64,000 nucleotides of DNA from Antedon mediterranea. Taxonomy: Eukaryota; Echinodermata; Crinoidea; Comatulida; Antedonidae. The notes below the pieces were generated by a model, which saw only the letters and a list, made by a program, of their open reading frames with translations, was not told the DNA's origin and searched no databases. The stretch is from positions 27,445,070-27,509,069 of the forward strand of contig NC_092671.1 in NCBI RefSeq assembly GCF_964355755.1. Reading direction: 5' to 3'. How positions within the stretch are numbered: the first letter of the stretch is position 1; the number at the start of each line of letters is the position of its first letter. Both the position numbers and the translations under genes were made by a program. This document shows, one piece after another, positions 45,242 to 57,289 of the stretch.

Positions 45242-46675
45242 TCTATATATAAATTTACATAAGGGCAAAATTCGGTAAATCGCGCCTTACTTCTAGAATT
45301 TTTACTCGATGGTATATAAAGTTGGTTCGTACTTTCGGTACTGATTTTAACCACCTGATGTAACCCTGTTTACTAATTAAATTGAGTTAGATAATTAGTT
45401 ATTGACGATTAAAACGAATTTAGGTTCAACGATTTGCCCCAAATAGGGGTGTTTTCCGATCGTGGTATACACTGTCTAATGGATGTCCAACTTGAAAAAT
45501 ACCCGCACACAATAATACGATGACGCTTCGCATTTTCCTATCTCCTCCTACGATAATTGTTTTTAATAGCTGAAAACTGGTTGAACAGCTAGAGTACAGC
45601 ATCATAATGTTGAAGACAGGCCGATTTTCTTAAAAAAATACTATTTTGATAGATTTAATATACGATTATACAAATGTATTGATTTGCGATGAATGGAACA
45701 TTCCAATCTCTGTTTCACAAGTGTCTATTCCCTCAGGCGTCGTAAAGGCAAGTACAGTACTGTATACTCGAAATTCGATCCATTTTTGTTTTCAATCTGT
45801 GCTGCAGAGGTTGGATATAATTTTTTTTTAAACGGATAATGAGCTAGCGTTTTCACTCGCCGTATATTATGTACAAATCTTTATTATTGCAGTTAAACCA
45901 CCCACATCATCACCTTTCCCTCACTGGCATGAGTAGCGTTGTAAAACCAGTAGAGAATAGGCCTACGGTACATCACATGCCCTAAACGCAGAACAACTTT
46001 GGTGGGTAGGGTAGGAACCAACTTAAGTATGAATTGGCTCTAAGAAACAATTGAAAACCATTAGGCCTACTAATTAAGTTGAGTTAGATAATTTAATATT
46101 TATTGACGATTAAATCGAATTTATGATTTTCCCCGAATAGAGGTGGTTTTCACAAATTGTTTTACATTATATTATAAACATATACACGTCGTAGTGATGT
46201 ATCGTTACATGTGCTGTACTATTTCAATCGACTAGGACGGTGATAGTTTCGCAATCGCAATGTTTTACTGTGTTTAGTGGTATATTATTTGTAAAACATG
46301 AAAGCAATTAATATTTCGTTACTAAATGGATAAAGAATATATTTTAACATTGTTCCTCTTTGCACCCATCCTCTTCCCCATCCCTCAACCCTAATGTTAC
46401 ATACAAAACACAAATTAAGTTTGTTTAAATTTGACTTAAACAATTGGTCTTATTTTGTGACAAGTTTCTCTTTCGGAAGTAATAGGGTGCTAATTTTAGT
46501 TGAGTACATAAATCACAGTGTCTATTTATTCGTTCCTGTACACGACATGTATTATTGTCCTGCGGTACGTACATTTGAAATCGCCAGTTTTTTAACGCTG
46601 AAATTATTATGTATTCGAGAACCATCTGTGGGCACGACCTAAATGGTACGCGAGCGAAGCGAGCGTACCATCTAG
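45242..46675 (+). mobile_element. Complete non-autonomous Helitron
   Basis: 5' end TCTATATATAAATTTACATA, 3' end CTAG preceded by a GC hairpin (GGTACGC gagcgaagcgag CGTACC, then AT). It sits between A (45241) and T (46676). Removing it restores the minisatellite phase GTTAA|TTTATATAATTT. These are the defining Helitron traits: TC...CTAG, 3' hairpin, A-T target, no target duplication. It encodes no Rep/helicase. It contains a diverged ~90-bp internal repeat (AATTGAGTTAGATAATTAG at 45378, AGTTGAGTTAGATAATTTA at 46077). Confidence 0.93.
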
Positions 46676-47130
46676 TTTATATAATTTAATATATAAATAT
46701 AATGTATGATTTTAATGTTAATTTATATAATTTAATATATAAATATGATGTATGATTTTAATGTTAATTTAAATAATTTAATATATAAATATAATGTATG
46801 ATGTATGATCTTAATGTTAATTAAATAATTTAATATATAAATATAATGTATGATGTATGATTTTAATGTTAATTTATATAATTTAATATATAAATATAAT
46901 GTATGATGTATGATTTTAATGTTAATTAAATAATTTAATATATAAATATAATGTATGATGTATGATTTTAATGTTAATTTATATAATTTAATATATAAAT
47001 ATAATGTATGATGTATGATTTTAATGTTAATTATAAAATTTAATATATAAAAATAATGTATGATGTATGTTTTAAATGTTAATTAAATAACTTAATATAT
47101 AAATATAATGTATGATATAAATAAATTGCT
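46676..47130. repeat. ~53-bp AT-rich minisatellite, right part
   Basis: Continuation of the array left of the Helitron, with the same TGTATGATGTATGATTTTAA units. It ends near AAATAAATTGAAAGTTAA, a phrase that also occurs at the left margin (44838). Confidence 0.9.
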
Positions 47131-47731
47131 CTTGTTATTGTAAATAAATTGAAAGTTAATTATGAGTGCGAACACTTTGGTTTCTTGTTATTACAGTAGT
47201 TAATTTACTAATATATAATAACAACAATATATTATATATATTTTGCTATATATATCATTGGCTAATTTCGAATACTATATAATATTAAAGCACAATGGCA
47301 ACAACAATCGAAGCACACATGGCCTTCCATACAGATTATTGAACTAGCGGCCGCTTTGGTTGGTGGCCGCTTAGACCCTAATCTAGGCCTGAAATTGGAT
47401 ACTGTAGATTTTGTTCTTAAATTCATTGATAATAGTTCATTCTTTAATTTTTATACATGTTTTTACAGTCTATGATATTGTTGAAACTTACCGTGATAAT
47501 AATTTTACCCAAATAATTTGAAGCTAGTAAGTAATTTAAACTTAAATATTGTTTTTTTTAGCTAGCCTAAAAAGTTATACATGTTTCATTCAGTAGGCCT
47601 AAGTAGAATGGGAAAAGCTAAGTTACTGGAAAAAACAACAACCTAAAATTACTGAAAGTAATGTAAAAAATACTAAAAACAATTTGATTATTATGTGTAT
47701 ATCTAAAGATTTTAAACTTGTCCTATATAGG

Positions 47732-47978
47732 TGTTATATACCCCCAGTACCTTTGTACAGTAGTAATGTATTGTAATGTATTGTAAAGCTGACTCAAAGA
47801 AACATGTATTCACTTCGACTACATTTTAACAACAATTTTATTCACAATTCTACTATCTATATGACTCATACAAATTGGTATAGGTACAGGTGGTATTTGT
47901 AAACCAACTGATAACACAGGAAGTGTACTAACAACAAATGTATCATCTTGCCTACTGGCACCATAGCTAGACATAACA
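47732..47978 (-). mobile_element. Solo LTR with 5-bp target duplication
   Basis: 247 bp with TGTTAT...ATAACA termini, flanked by ATAGG at 47727-47731 and 47979-47983. The uninterrupted family sequence has a single ATAGG here. AATAAA lies on the minus strand, giving orientation. A solo LTR forms by recombination between the two LTRs of an inserted element. The TGTT/AACA ends and length resemble the putative Copia LTR at 13453-13722, but sequence identity was not shown. Confidence 0.88.
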
Positions 47979-48003
47979 ATAGGCTACTGTAATTGTCTTC
48001 TTA

Positions 48004-48090
48004 ATAGTGGCGTTCACATCGAACTATGGCTAGTTAATTTAAGTAGATTATCTATATGATCTCGCCATAATTTGGATGTGAACGCCGGGG
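48004..48090. mobile_element. Short hairpin MITE-like insertion
   Basis: GGCGTTCACATC (48009-48020) and GATGTGAACGCC (48075-48086) are inverted arms that extend inward as ACTATGGC / GCCATAAT. The block breaks the family sequence after GTCTTCTTAAT. No clear target duplication. Confidence 0.55.
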
Positions 48091-48680
48091 TGAACGCTCA
48101 ATTATGTCCGGATGATGTTTTTTTTCTGGACAATTATTGCTGCCTAGGATAGCCAGTTATTTTATGAGGGTAATCCAATTAACAACCCAGCGGGTGGCCT
48201 TCAGCCTCATTTGCACCGATGAAATTGAAGAATTTGTTAACCCAATTGATTTATTTTCATATTTAACATTTGAATTGCAAAGAATATGGTCATTCTTTAT
48301 TGTGTACCCCATAAAACCCTAAAAAATTAAATGAACTATGTCTGACGAGGACAGAGGTCTAATAGATATTAAGAGAAGATGGTAGGCCTAAAATATTTAC
48401 TGTACTGAAAAATAGAATACAAAATTTAACACAGAAAGTAAAATGACCAATTGTTTGTAATCAGAAGTTAAAAGTAAACAACATATGGGATAAATAAAAG
48501 AAAGAGATGATTTTTTTATACATAAAATAGCATTTAAAATCTCTAATACCAGGTTTTTATAAAATTGAATTAACTAGACATAATTGTACCAAAGAACGGG
48601 TTTTGTCAAGGTTAGTCCAGTTACGGTAGTAGAAATTTGTTAAATCCATTTCTTCTAGACATAGTTCCATGTGAACCCTG
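48091..48680. other. Unrecognised insertion in the AGGCCT-family unit
   Basis: Sequence unrelated to the family unit and without a long frame. A second GGTGAACGCTC immediately after the hairpin suggests the MITE-like end may belong to a larger composite element. Confidence 0.35.
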
Positions 48681-49735
48681 TTATACTGTAGATTTTGTTC
48701 TTGAATTCATTGATAATAGTACATTCTTGAATTTTGCTAAGTATTTTTACAGTCTATGATATTGTTGAAATTTACCGTAATAATAATTTTACCCAAATAT
48801 TATTAGGGAAATAAGTAATTTAAACTGAAATATTTTGTATACTAACTAGGGCTAGGCCTATCTTGTTAATGTTTCCTTCAGCAGGCCAAGTAGAATGGGG
48901 CAGGCTAATTACTGAAAACCACTGAAAATAACCGAAAGCTAACAGAAAAGAAACTGAAAACAATCAACAGCAACTGAAAACAACCAAAAGCAAACGAAAA
49001 CAAAATATAAACTAAATAAATACAACAAAAAAAACAATGTTTATAATTTTTATTTTAGCAATGTCGCCCTCTATTAATGAGGTATGTTGATTTATCAGAT
49101 GCTGTATTATAGAAAAAAACTCACACTTTATTAATACAAATATTTATTTATGCAAGTTAAATTAATTAGGAGTTTTTTTTTCAAAATTATTTTTGTACAG
49201 GTCCTGAACTTTTATTATTATATGTATATCTAAACATTTTTCATTGTTAAACTTGGCCTATATAGGCTACTGTAATTGTCTTCTTCTTTATGGGTGTATG
49301 GCCTAGGCCTGAAATTGTGGATACTGTAGATTTTGTTCTTAAATTCATTGTTAATAGTACATTCTTTAATTTTGATACATGTTTTTACCGTGGTAACAGC
49401 CTAAAGTTATACATGTTTCATTCAGTAGGCCTAAGTAGAATGGGGCAAGCTAAATAACTGAAAAAAAACAAAAACCTAAAATTACTGAAAGTAATGTAAA
49501 AAAATACTAAAAACAACAATTTGATTATTATGTGTATATCTAAAGATTTTAAACTTGGCCTATATAGGCTACTGTAATTGTCTTCTTAATGGGTGTATGG
49601 CGCGCCTAGGCCTGAAATTGTATACTGTAGATGTTGTTCTTGAAATCATTGATAATAGTACATTCTTAAATTTTGGTAAGTATTTTTACAGTCTATGATA
49701 TTGTTGAAATTTACCGTAATAATAATTTTTGCGCT

Positions 49736-50084
49736 TTGATTGTCGTTGGTTTGTAATCTTTGATTGTCATTGTTTTGACAGGTTTTCTTTACTCGGACGT
49801 AAATAACAATCTACATTATTATAATGTAATTTATTCTCTTTTTTTTACAGATTGAATGTGATACGTTCTTTTAAACGAAATTGCGAATCGATGATTAGCC
49901 TACTTATTTTAACTAAATGATTTTAAATAAATGATATATTTGTTTAATAATAAAGTAAATAAAATTCATTGTGGTGTTTGTATTGTATATTAATATAATA
50001 TATAATAAGCCAATTATTAAGAATTATATACATTTTTTCAATAAGGTATATCAAAATATATATTTTTGTTATTGTATATTAATC
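49736..50084. other. AT-rich sequence without a gene
   Basis: TTTGATTGTCGTTGG and TTTGATTGTCATTG form a short direct repeat at the start. The remainder is AT-rich and I see no gene. Confidence 0.4.
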
Positions 50085-51150
50085 AGTAAAGTATGAATTT
50101 CCTTCACTTTATTCCAAATCATAATTTTAACATAACAATTTTAAAACAAATGCAATAATATGAAAAGGAATAGGGCAACCACGAACAAGCAAAGCTTTAC
50201 AACTGTGGCACCCTTAAAAAATATAAAACAAATTATTTTAATGGTATGCATGAAAGAATCGAAAATTTACTAAAAACAGTTTTTTATAATACTGCAAGAT
50301 AATAAATATGAAACTATACTATATACATATAATTAATAACATTGTAAGTAATAATAATAATAATACATAATGATGATTACTTTTTTTCTCTGCAAATAAG
50401 TCAGTTTTCTTCTTGACACAAATACTTTATAAAAGGATAACGTTCAATATAAATACAATCTAATTTCTTTTTAAATAATGATATATTTTTACATTGTTTT
50501 ATATCATCCGATAGATTGTTCCACATCTTAGACCCAGTATACGAGAACCCTTGACGGCCAACATTTGTATGCTTCAGGTCTATTACAAGATTGTTTTTAA
50601 CTCGCGTGTTATAATCATGATACAAGTCGAAGGTGTGGAAAAATATAATAATAATAAATAACTCTACAAATAACTGTCTTATTGTCTATATCAAGTTCAA
50701 TAATAATACTCTCAGCAGCATGCAGAAGCTGCGATAGGTCACTTCTTAATCGATAAGACAAATTTGACTTTATATATAAAGCAACGCTACCACCACCTGT
50801 GTCCCTATTGTTATATATTGCTGTATAGTTATTTAATTGATACAGACCAGTAAAGTGTTTACTAGAGAGCCATGTCTCAGTCAGACTGATCGCAGAAAAT
50901 TCATAGTCAAATCGTGAAAGATAATTTGATAATTTATCAAATTTTCTTACTATACTTCTACAGTTTAAAGAAAATATTGAAAAATTCTTTGATACATCAT
51001 CTGAACAATATTTAGCTTTGAAATCATCAACACTTATATATTTGTTTTTAAAGTAATTTGGTATAGTTATAATGTTGTTTTCTTCTTCATTATTTGTTTG
51101 TAATACAAAAGACATTTAAATTTTAAAAAATTAATTTTTTTTGCAAAAAT
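50085..51150 (-). pseudogene. LINE with endonuclease joined directly to C-terminal tail
   Basis: The minus-strand frame 51115-50615 holds the start of an apurinic-like endonuclease: IFSLNCRSIVRKFDKLSNYL, ISLTETWLSS and SVALYIKSNLSYRLR, ending after TVICRVIYY. The next frame, 50625-50401, is the ORF2 C-terminus: YHDYNTRVKN, FSYTGSKMWNNLSDDIKQCK and ISLFKKKLD. About the last third of the endonuclease and the whole RT are missing at a junction within a (TAT)n-like stretch. A 3' UTR with GGGTGCCACAGTTG and AATAAA runs to about 50085. The 5' side has a purine tract at 51157-51187. Confidence 0.8.
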
Positions 51151-51364
51151 AAATAAAAAGAAAAAAAAAAGGAAAAAGAAAAAAAGAGTAACATTAGAAT
51201 ATCGGGAGAAAAGGTAACAGTTAACTGTACTCTTTATCACAACTGATCTCCGCGAGTTATGTCTCACATATTAGGACAGTATTGGTTTATTGTTCATGTT
51301 AAGTTTGGGTATTAATTAAAAACTAATACATGGGCATACAGTTTATATTCTGCTCCTGTAGCTT

Positions 51365-51850
51365 CTTAGAAATGCGTTGGGTACTGATTCAGGTATGATG
51401 ACCACGGTACGGTCTTCCATCCATGTATAAAACACCGTTACGAAAAACCGGATGTTTACTGGATTTGAAAGCATTTTCCATCACGTCTGCGTATTTACGT
51501 TTCTCCTTGACGTCAGCTGGCGGCAAGTCTTCCAGTGCGTAAAATGCCGAATTCTTTAGTGCTTTTGTCTTCTTTAGAACGGCATACCGCTGTGGCCTGT
51601 AAATAAATTTAGCTATTATGTGCCTGGGCTTTTCAGCATTCCTCGTTTGTTTACCGGTCCTATGCGCATTTTCAATTTGTATGTCGTCAATTTTTAAACG
51701 TCTTGTAGTTTATTTAGCGTATTTTCGTTTTCGTCCTCCTGTATACCACCAAATCTTAAGTTGTAGCTTCTCAAGTGGCTCTCCACCCTTAGTACCTCAG
51801 CCTCCAAATTACTTATTGTTTTCTGTTTAACATTTAGTTCAGTCTAGATT
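51365..51850 (-). pseudogene. LINE ORF1 fragment (L1/Tx1-like)
   Basis: The minus strand reads IIAKFIYRPQRYAVLKKTKA then LKNSAFYALEDLPPADVKEK, RKYADVMENAFKSSK and VLYMDGRPYRG. This is the C-terminal half of an L1/Tx1-type ORF1 protein. Coding upstream (51640-51850) is frameshifted and the matching ORF2 is not adjacent. Confidence 0.6.
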
Positions 51851-51949
51851 TACCATTTTTGTAGCAAGATCACCTACTTTAGACTCATTTTCATTTATTG
51901 TCGTAGTGTAATATTCAAGCGATCTATCCAACTCTATTTGTTTGCCTCA

Positions 51950-52690
51950 ATATAGATTTATTTTAACGACATGTTTTGGGCATAGCCCATCATCAGGTGA
52001 AAAGAATTGTAACAAAGGATAACATATATAAGTCACAAAATTACATAATAAAACAAATCAGCCAATCAAAGATGTTAACAAACAAAAGGCATAGTTATAA
52101 AGGCACGCCTCCAAAAGCTATGGTGTACAAAGCAGGAATGGTTGCTTATAAAGCAGGAAATTTAAAACAAAGACAAAAGCTTCAAGTGTAAATAATTGTT
52201 AATATGTGAATGTCTCTGGCAAAATTAATGTTTAAAGGATTTAAATTGTACATTTATGCCGGTAGGGGCAAGAGTGCCAAGCTTTACAATTATTCTTTCT
52301 TCTATAATTCTACGAGATGTCTCAGAACCATTACATACTTTAACACCAGAAATTGTAATATCCGAAAGGGAATGCTCATTATTACAAAAATGGGTGGCTA
52401 CAGGTAATCCGGGAGTCTTTAGTTTAATAGACCTTAAATGTTCTACAAACCTATCACCTAACCTGCGTTTAGTTTCACCAATATAAAGCATATTACATTT
52501 AGTACACGAAATACAATAAACTAGATTTCTAGTGGTGCACGTAATACGATCATAATTACCAGAAGGTCCTACTATTTGGCTTGAACATGAAACGTAATTA
52601 CATGTCGAACATCTATTTCTATTACATTTGAATGTTGATGTTGATTCATTACCTTTGTTTTGTAATTTAGATTTAACTAAAGTGTCTTAA
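51950..52690 (-). pseudogene. Penelope-like element, zinc-finger and GIY-YIG end
   Basis: The minus strand gives CNRNRCSTCNYVSCSS, then GNYDRITCTTRNLVYCISCT and KCNMLYIGETKRRLGDRFVE. The frame 52491-52225 continues to VATHFCNNEHSLSD and RRIIEERIIVKLGTLAPTGI. This is a Cys-rich linker plus GIY-YIG nuclease, with the LYIGET motif and the catalytic-region arginines visible. The 3' UTR has CACCTGATGATGGGCTATGC and GTCGTTAAAATAAATC. The RT is absent: 5'-truncated at about 52690, where the Tx1/L1-like LINE 3' end lies. Confidence 0.8.
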
Positions 52691-52699
52691 TGCATATAT

Positions 52700-55204
52700 C
52701 TATACCCACATATACACATGCGTATACATACATAAGCATACCACATTAAGGTTTTATGAAGAAATAGGCTATACACAAATATCATCGAACAAAAATGTCA
52801 GGTAATCTTTTATTGAAGATTCTATTAATTATTTCGATTGGATATTTGCGTATTCTTAGTTCAAAGTATACAATCGGAGAGATATCGTTAATATTACCAT
52901 ATACAAATTTAGAGATACCTAGTTTAGTAATATTTATAATGTTATTAATGATTTTCATATGAACTTTATTCAGACATTCAAAACCAAAAATTACGTGAAA
53001 GTTTGAGATCGTAATGTCTATCTGCAGGTATAAACGGATGATTAGATCGACTTTTTTCCATATCGGAAACAGATAATTATTTGTTGGGTATACGTTGTGT
53101 AATATTTTGACAGTACAGTACAGTACATTTAACTGAGCTTCATTAGAAGATATTCGTTGCCATATTTTTTCCCAATTAAAATTATAATTATCAAAAAACC
53201 GTTCCCAGTAATTTTGACATTTTGGTAATGAATACATTTTTGAAAGAATATGTTCTCTATCAATTTTTGGAGTACATTTGTCGATACAGACATTATTAAA
53301 AAGGATTACAGGATCAAATAGTTTGTCCCAAGATAAGGCGTTTTTCCAGTCAGCTGGGATACAACTATGAATTGAAAAAAGTGTAATCAGTGTTTTCGGG
53401 TGGTTGATTTTGTCTAACATTTGTTTTGAGGAAATTAAGGTATCATCAAAGTTATAAATGTCCCGAAGCGTTAAGATTCCGGCTTTGATAAATTCATGAT
53501 CATAAAGCGTTTTACCGTAATGTGTTATATTAGCATTATTCCATATAATTTCATTTATTGGCTCTATGACGTTGTGGTTAATATGATAATTATTGTGTTT
53601 GAACCAGTCAACGATCAGTCGTGAGTAAAAAGCTGGAAGATGATTGATTTTTTTTATACACTCTTTGTTAATTTGTTTTATTGAGCATTTGCATTTAAAT
53701 ATATTTAAGCCTAGGCCTATTTTATCTAGGAAGTATAGGGCAAAGTTTTTCCACATTGATTGTTTGTTGTCGGCTAATTTCTTAATCCATGATAGGGTAA
53801 TAGATGTTAAAAAGGAGGGCAGGTGAAATATGTTCAGTCCGCCGCGATATAATGTTGATGTAATTACTCCTCTTTTAACACATTCGGCTCTATTCCATAT
53901 GAAGTTTAAAAAAGTTGTGTTTAATTGTTTTACGATTTCGTTCGGTATAATAACTGTAGAAGCTAGGTATGTTAATTTTGAAGCCAATAACGTTTTTACT
54001 ATAATATTCCTGCCAATCATCGATAGGTGTCTACATTTCCATGCTCTGATTGACTTTTCTATATGTTGCATTTTATTTTCCCAGTTTATTTTGATTTTTT
54101 CGATAGGAACGTTCGGGTTGAATACTAGGCCTAATATTTTAATATAATTATCAGGGTGTAATTTCCATTTTATTCGTTCTGTTTCTTCCGAGCAGAACGC
54201 GAGTGAGCCTATCCAAAGAGCGTCGCTTTTTTGGGCATTGATTTTTAGTCCTGAAATGCAAGCAAAATTGTCAAGGGTATCAAGGGCCTGGTCAAGGGAT
54301 TGAATAGAGTCGATAAGTATTGTTGTATCATCAGCAAATGATGATATTTTTACTTCGTTTTTATTACACACATTTATCGGAAGCTTAATTCCGGTAATGT
54401 CATTGGATTGTCTAATCTTACATGCGAGGGGTTCAATTGCTAGTACAAAAAGGAATGCTGAAATAGGGCATCCTTGGCGCACTCCTCGCTCTACTTCAAA
54501 AAATTCCGATAGATGTCCATTATTTATAATACAATTACAACAGTTTTTTAATATCGCTGAACACCATTTGATAAAGGATTTTCCAAAATTGAATTTGGGA
54601 AGTAAATCAATAAGATAATCTTTTTCAATCGAGTCGAATGCTTTTTTAAAGTCAACACATTCCGGGAAGCTTAGTGTTATAACTCCTCTGTTTTGAAAGG
54701 TTGTTAGTTCTCCGCGGTTGTATGAATCATTAAAAGCTTTTATGACTAAATTTCCAATTATTGGCCAGAATTTTTTGTAGAACTCGGGCGAGAGTCCATC
54801 GTATCCAGGGCTTTTATTGTTTTGTAGCGTTTACAAAATATTTTGGCATTCAATGTTTGTAATTGGGCCTTCGCATGCTAGTTTTTGGGCTTCAGTTAAT
54901 GTTGGTAAGGTTACGTTTTTAAGGAATGATGTTGGGTCTTATCCGATTTATAAATGTTTGAAAAGTATTCTACTTGTGCTTTTAGGATTTCATATTTTGT
55001 TAGGATATCATTATTATCTTTGTCTCGTAAGCATGTAATATTTTTTCTTGAACCGTTAGTTTTCTCTAGATTGAGGAAGAATTTAGAAGATTTTTCACCT
55101 TTTTCAATCCATTGTATACGTGATCTGATTTGGATACCTCGTACATAGTTCTCGAAAGTCGTCTCGTATTGGAGTTTTAAACTGTTATATTTAAGTTTGA
55201 ACAA
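52700..55204 (-). pseudogene. Tx1/L1-like LINE ORF2, linker and reverse transcriptase
   Basis: Read from 55204: a linker with IRSRIQWIEKGEKSSKFFLN, then (about 54830-54480) NNKSPGYDGLSPEFYKKFWP and GVITLSFPECVDFKKAFDSI. The 566-residue frame 54482-52782 starts with RQGCPISAFLFVLAIEPLAC and has the FADDT catalytic motif at residues 49-53 (about 54325-54338). A long thumb and C-terminal region follow. Between ITLSF and VDFKKAF the segment holding RT motifs 1-2 (about 90 residues in relatives) is absent, so the RT cannot be intact even though the downstream frame is long and open. A stop also splits the linker from the RT at about 54828. Confidence 0.88.
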
Positions 55205-55265
55205 GTTACTTTCTGGATTTTTTAATTATTTGTTTTTAATTTTTTCTCTATCTTATCTTATTTAT

Positions 55266-55874
55266 TCAATATATTAAAGGGTTGTTTTGTTTCCATGTGA
55301 ATCTTTTTTCACTTGCATGTTTGGCTCTCCATATATCAGAGAGGTCGAACATTTCTAGTAACGACTTTAAAGTGTTTACACTTGTAGGTTGGGTGTTACT
55401 TCCACCAATTTTGTCAAGGGAGTTGTTAAGCACAATGTTCATATCACCACCTAACAGAATTTTACCATTGGTAGAGTGTTTTAAAATTATATCCGCTATG
55501 TTTTCAAAGAATTTGTTTCGTTCAGTATTATTATTAGGAGCGTAAACGTTCCATAAGTAATACGTTAATTTATTTATAATTATGCTAACGCCTACAATTC
55601 TACCTACATTATCTTCATAAATTAGTTTATGTTTGAGTTCTGAAAATCGGTTTTTAATGCCTATTATAACCCCACAACTATGATTAGTCCCGTGTGACCC
55701 ATAAAGCGTTCCCCCCCCCCATTCTTTTCCCCATGCTTTCGTATCAATTTTACTACAATATGATTCTTGGATAAATATAATGTCGCTGTTCCTATTGTTT
55801 AGCCATGTAAAAATACATTTGCGTTTTTTGTTGTTACAGAGTCCTCTAACATTTAAGGTAGTGAAAGAAATCAA
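55266..55874 (-). pseudogene. Tx1/L1-like LINE ORF2, endonuclease
   Basis: A 202-residue frame starting MISFTTLNVRGLCNNKKRKC. Motifs of the AP-endonuclease-like domain: LNVRG (N), FIQESYC (E), WNVYAPNNNTERNKFF, ILLGGDMNIVLN (GGDxN) and FTWKQNN. The frame ends right after FTWKQNN, so the final segment (the SRIDxxL / H region of the family) is missing before the linker resumes at 55204. The start codon follows ORF1 by about 65 bp. Confidence 0.88.
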
Positions 55875-55938
55875 AATTGAGTAATGTTTTAGTATTGTTT
55901 TAGTAGAGATTAGTTATTAGTGGTTATGTTACATATTC

Positions 55939-57229
55939 TCACTTCTTTTTATTTCGAAGGCCTCTTCGGCTGGTATGTTCAGTAGTCTGTTTTTGCTGTT
56001 TTCTGTCTTTGCAGATTTCAATGTGGGGTGTTGTTTCTATTTGGTCGGTATCACTGTGAACAGATTCATCGCTTTCTGTGGAGTCGTGTTGGTCAGAATC
56101 TGGTGTACTGTCGTATGTTCTGCTATGCGATGGTTTTGGTTTTATCACTTTTGCTCCTGGTTGCTTTGAGTTTTCGTGAGAAAACATATCGGGGATTGTT
56201 TTTTGTTGTGTGGACGATGTTTATGCCATTTTCGGACCCATGCTGCTATTTGATGAGTCTACATTGTGTTTGTGAGACGTAGCATTGTCTGGGCAATCAC
56301 GTTTGATATGGCCATACTGGTTGCAGTTAAAACATCGTGGACCTTTGTCTTTATTTGGGCATTCTGTCTTTTGATGATCATTGTCTCCACAAATGAAGCA
56401 TTTGGATCTAGGTTTCATAACACAATCTTCAATCAGATGATCGGTTTGTTTACAATACCTGCAAAAGGTCTCTGGTTGTCCTTGATAAAACAGTTTAATT
56501 TCAATTTCGATTAGTTCTGCTGGTCGAAACGGATTAGCAATATCCATAGCAGAATATCTAGGTTTGTGTTCATTGATTTTAGAGACAAAACAGAATCTGT
56601 GACCCGTGTGCAGGTGTTCAAAGCCTGGACTAGTGTTTCTAGCAATATTTTCCGGCATAAAGACGCAAAGGAATTTACCCAGCTGGCTATGTCCTCATCT
56701 TGTACATTCTGTGGTATTCCGTGTATGCTTAGGCGGATGTTGTTCGTTTTTGTGATGCTAGTACGAAGGCTTTTCCTTGGATGGTAGCCATGTTAATAAT
56801 CCAGTAAGGATTTGGTCTAGCGTTGAGGTATTGTACTACGAGAATATCTTTAGCCTTTAGCTTAGCTGTAGCTCCATTGTTCTTGTTCACCGAAGTTAAA
56901 ATGGCCTCCGCCACCTGGTATTCTTTGACTCGCATATTTCTATCCACTTCGAGTTTCACCCACCGTTTTATATCTTGTAATGAATCTATGTTTACATCCA
57001 TTTTGTACAATAATAGTTGTTGAGTTGTTTGAATAGTCGCTATTCCCGTATCAATTTTAGTATTAATTTGTGCCATCATATCTTTAAGTTCGCTTCGTAG
57101 GGCTTTAATTTCAGAGGTTGATGATGTAGCGGCGGGGGATTCAATCAGTGTTGTTACGCTGTGAGCTTTCTCCCCGGCTTTCTCGGTCTCATTTTTTGCT
57201 TTCCTAGTATTAGGCTTAGAAGCGCTCAT
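55939..57229 (-). pseudogene. Tx1/L1-like LINE ORF1 with three CCHC knuckles
   Basis: Likely start MSASKPNTRK at 57229, within a frame open from 57286. A coiled-coil-like region (ALRSELKDMMAQINTKIDTG) is followed by RRM-like sequence. A frameshift near 56735 moves coding to the frame ending 56221, which has CRYCKQTDHLIEDC, CFICGDNDHQKTEC and CFNCNQYGHIKRDC. A second shift leads to a Ser/Asp-rich, basic-ended tail (56187-55939). ORF1 of this kind binds RNA and forms the LINE ribonucleoprotein. Two shifts make this copy non-functional. Confidence 0.85.
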
Positions 57230-57289
57230 CGTTATTTTTTGTTTGGAGATAAAGTATACAATATAGGGTAGAGACTTACGTTGCATATA

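Larger units (their letters stand above)
47385..49735 (+). repeat. AGGCCT-family units outside the main array
   Basis: A long-unit half from 47385 to 47731, continued briefly after a solo LTR, then another from 48680 to 49735 with TACTGTAGATTTTGTTC and GTCTATGATATTGTTG. AATGTCGCCCTCTATT lies near 49063. These units are more diverged from the array consensus than array units are from one another. It begins right after GTGGCCGCTTAGACCC. Confidence 0.88.

Noticed and set aside
53830-54147. Plus-strand ORF of 105 residues
   Set aside because: Antisense to the LINE reverse transcriptase frame.
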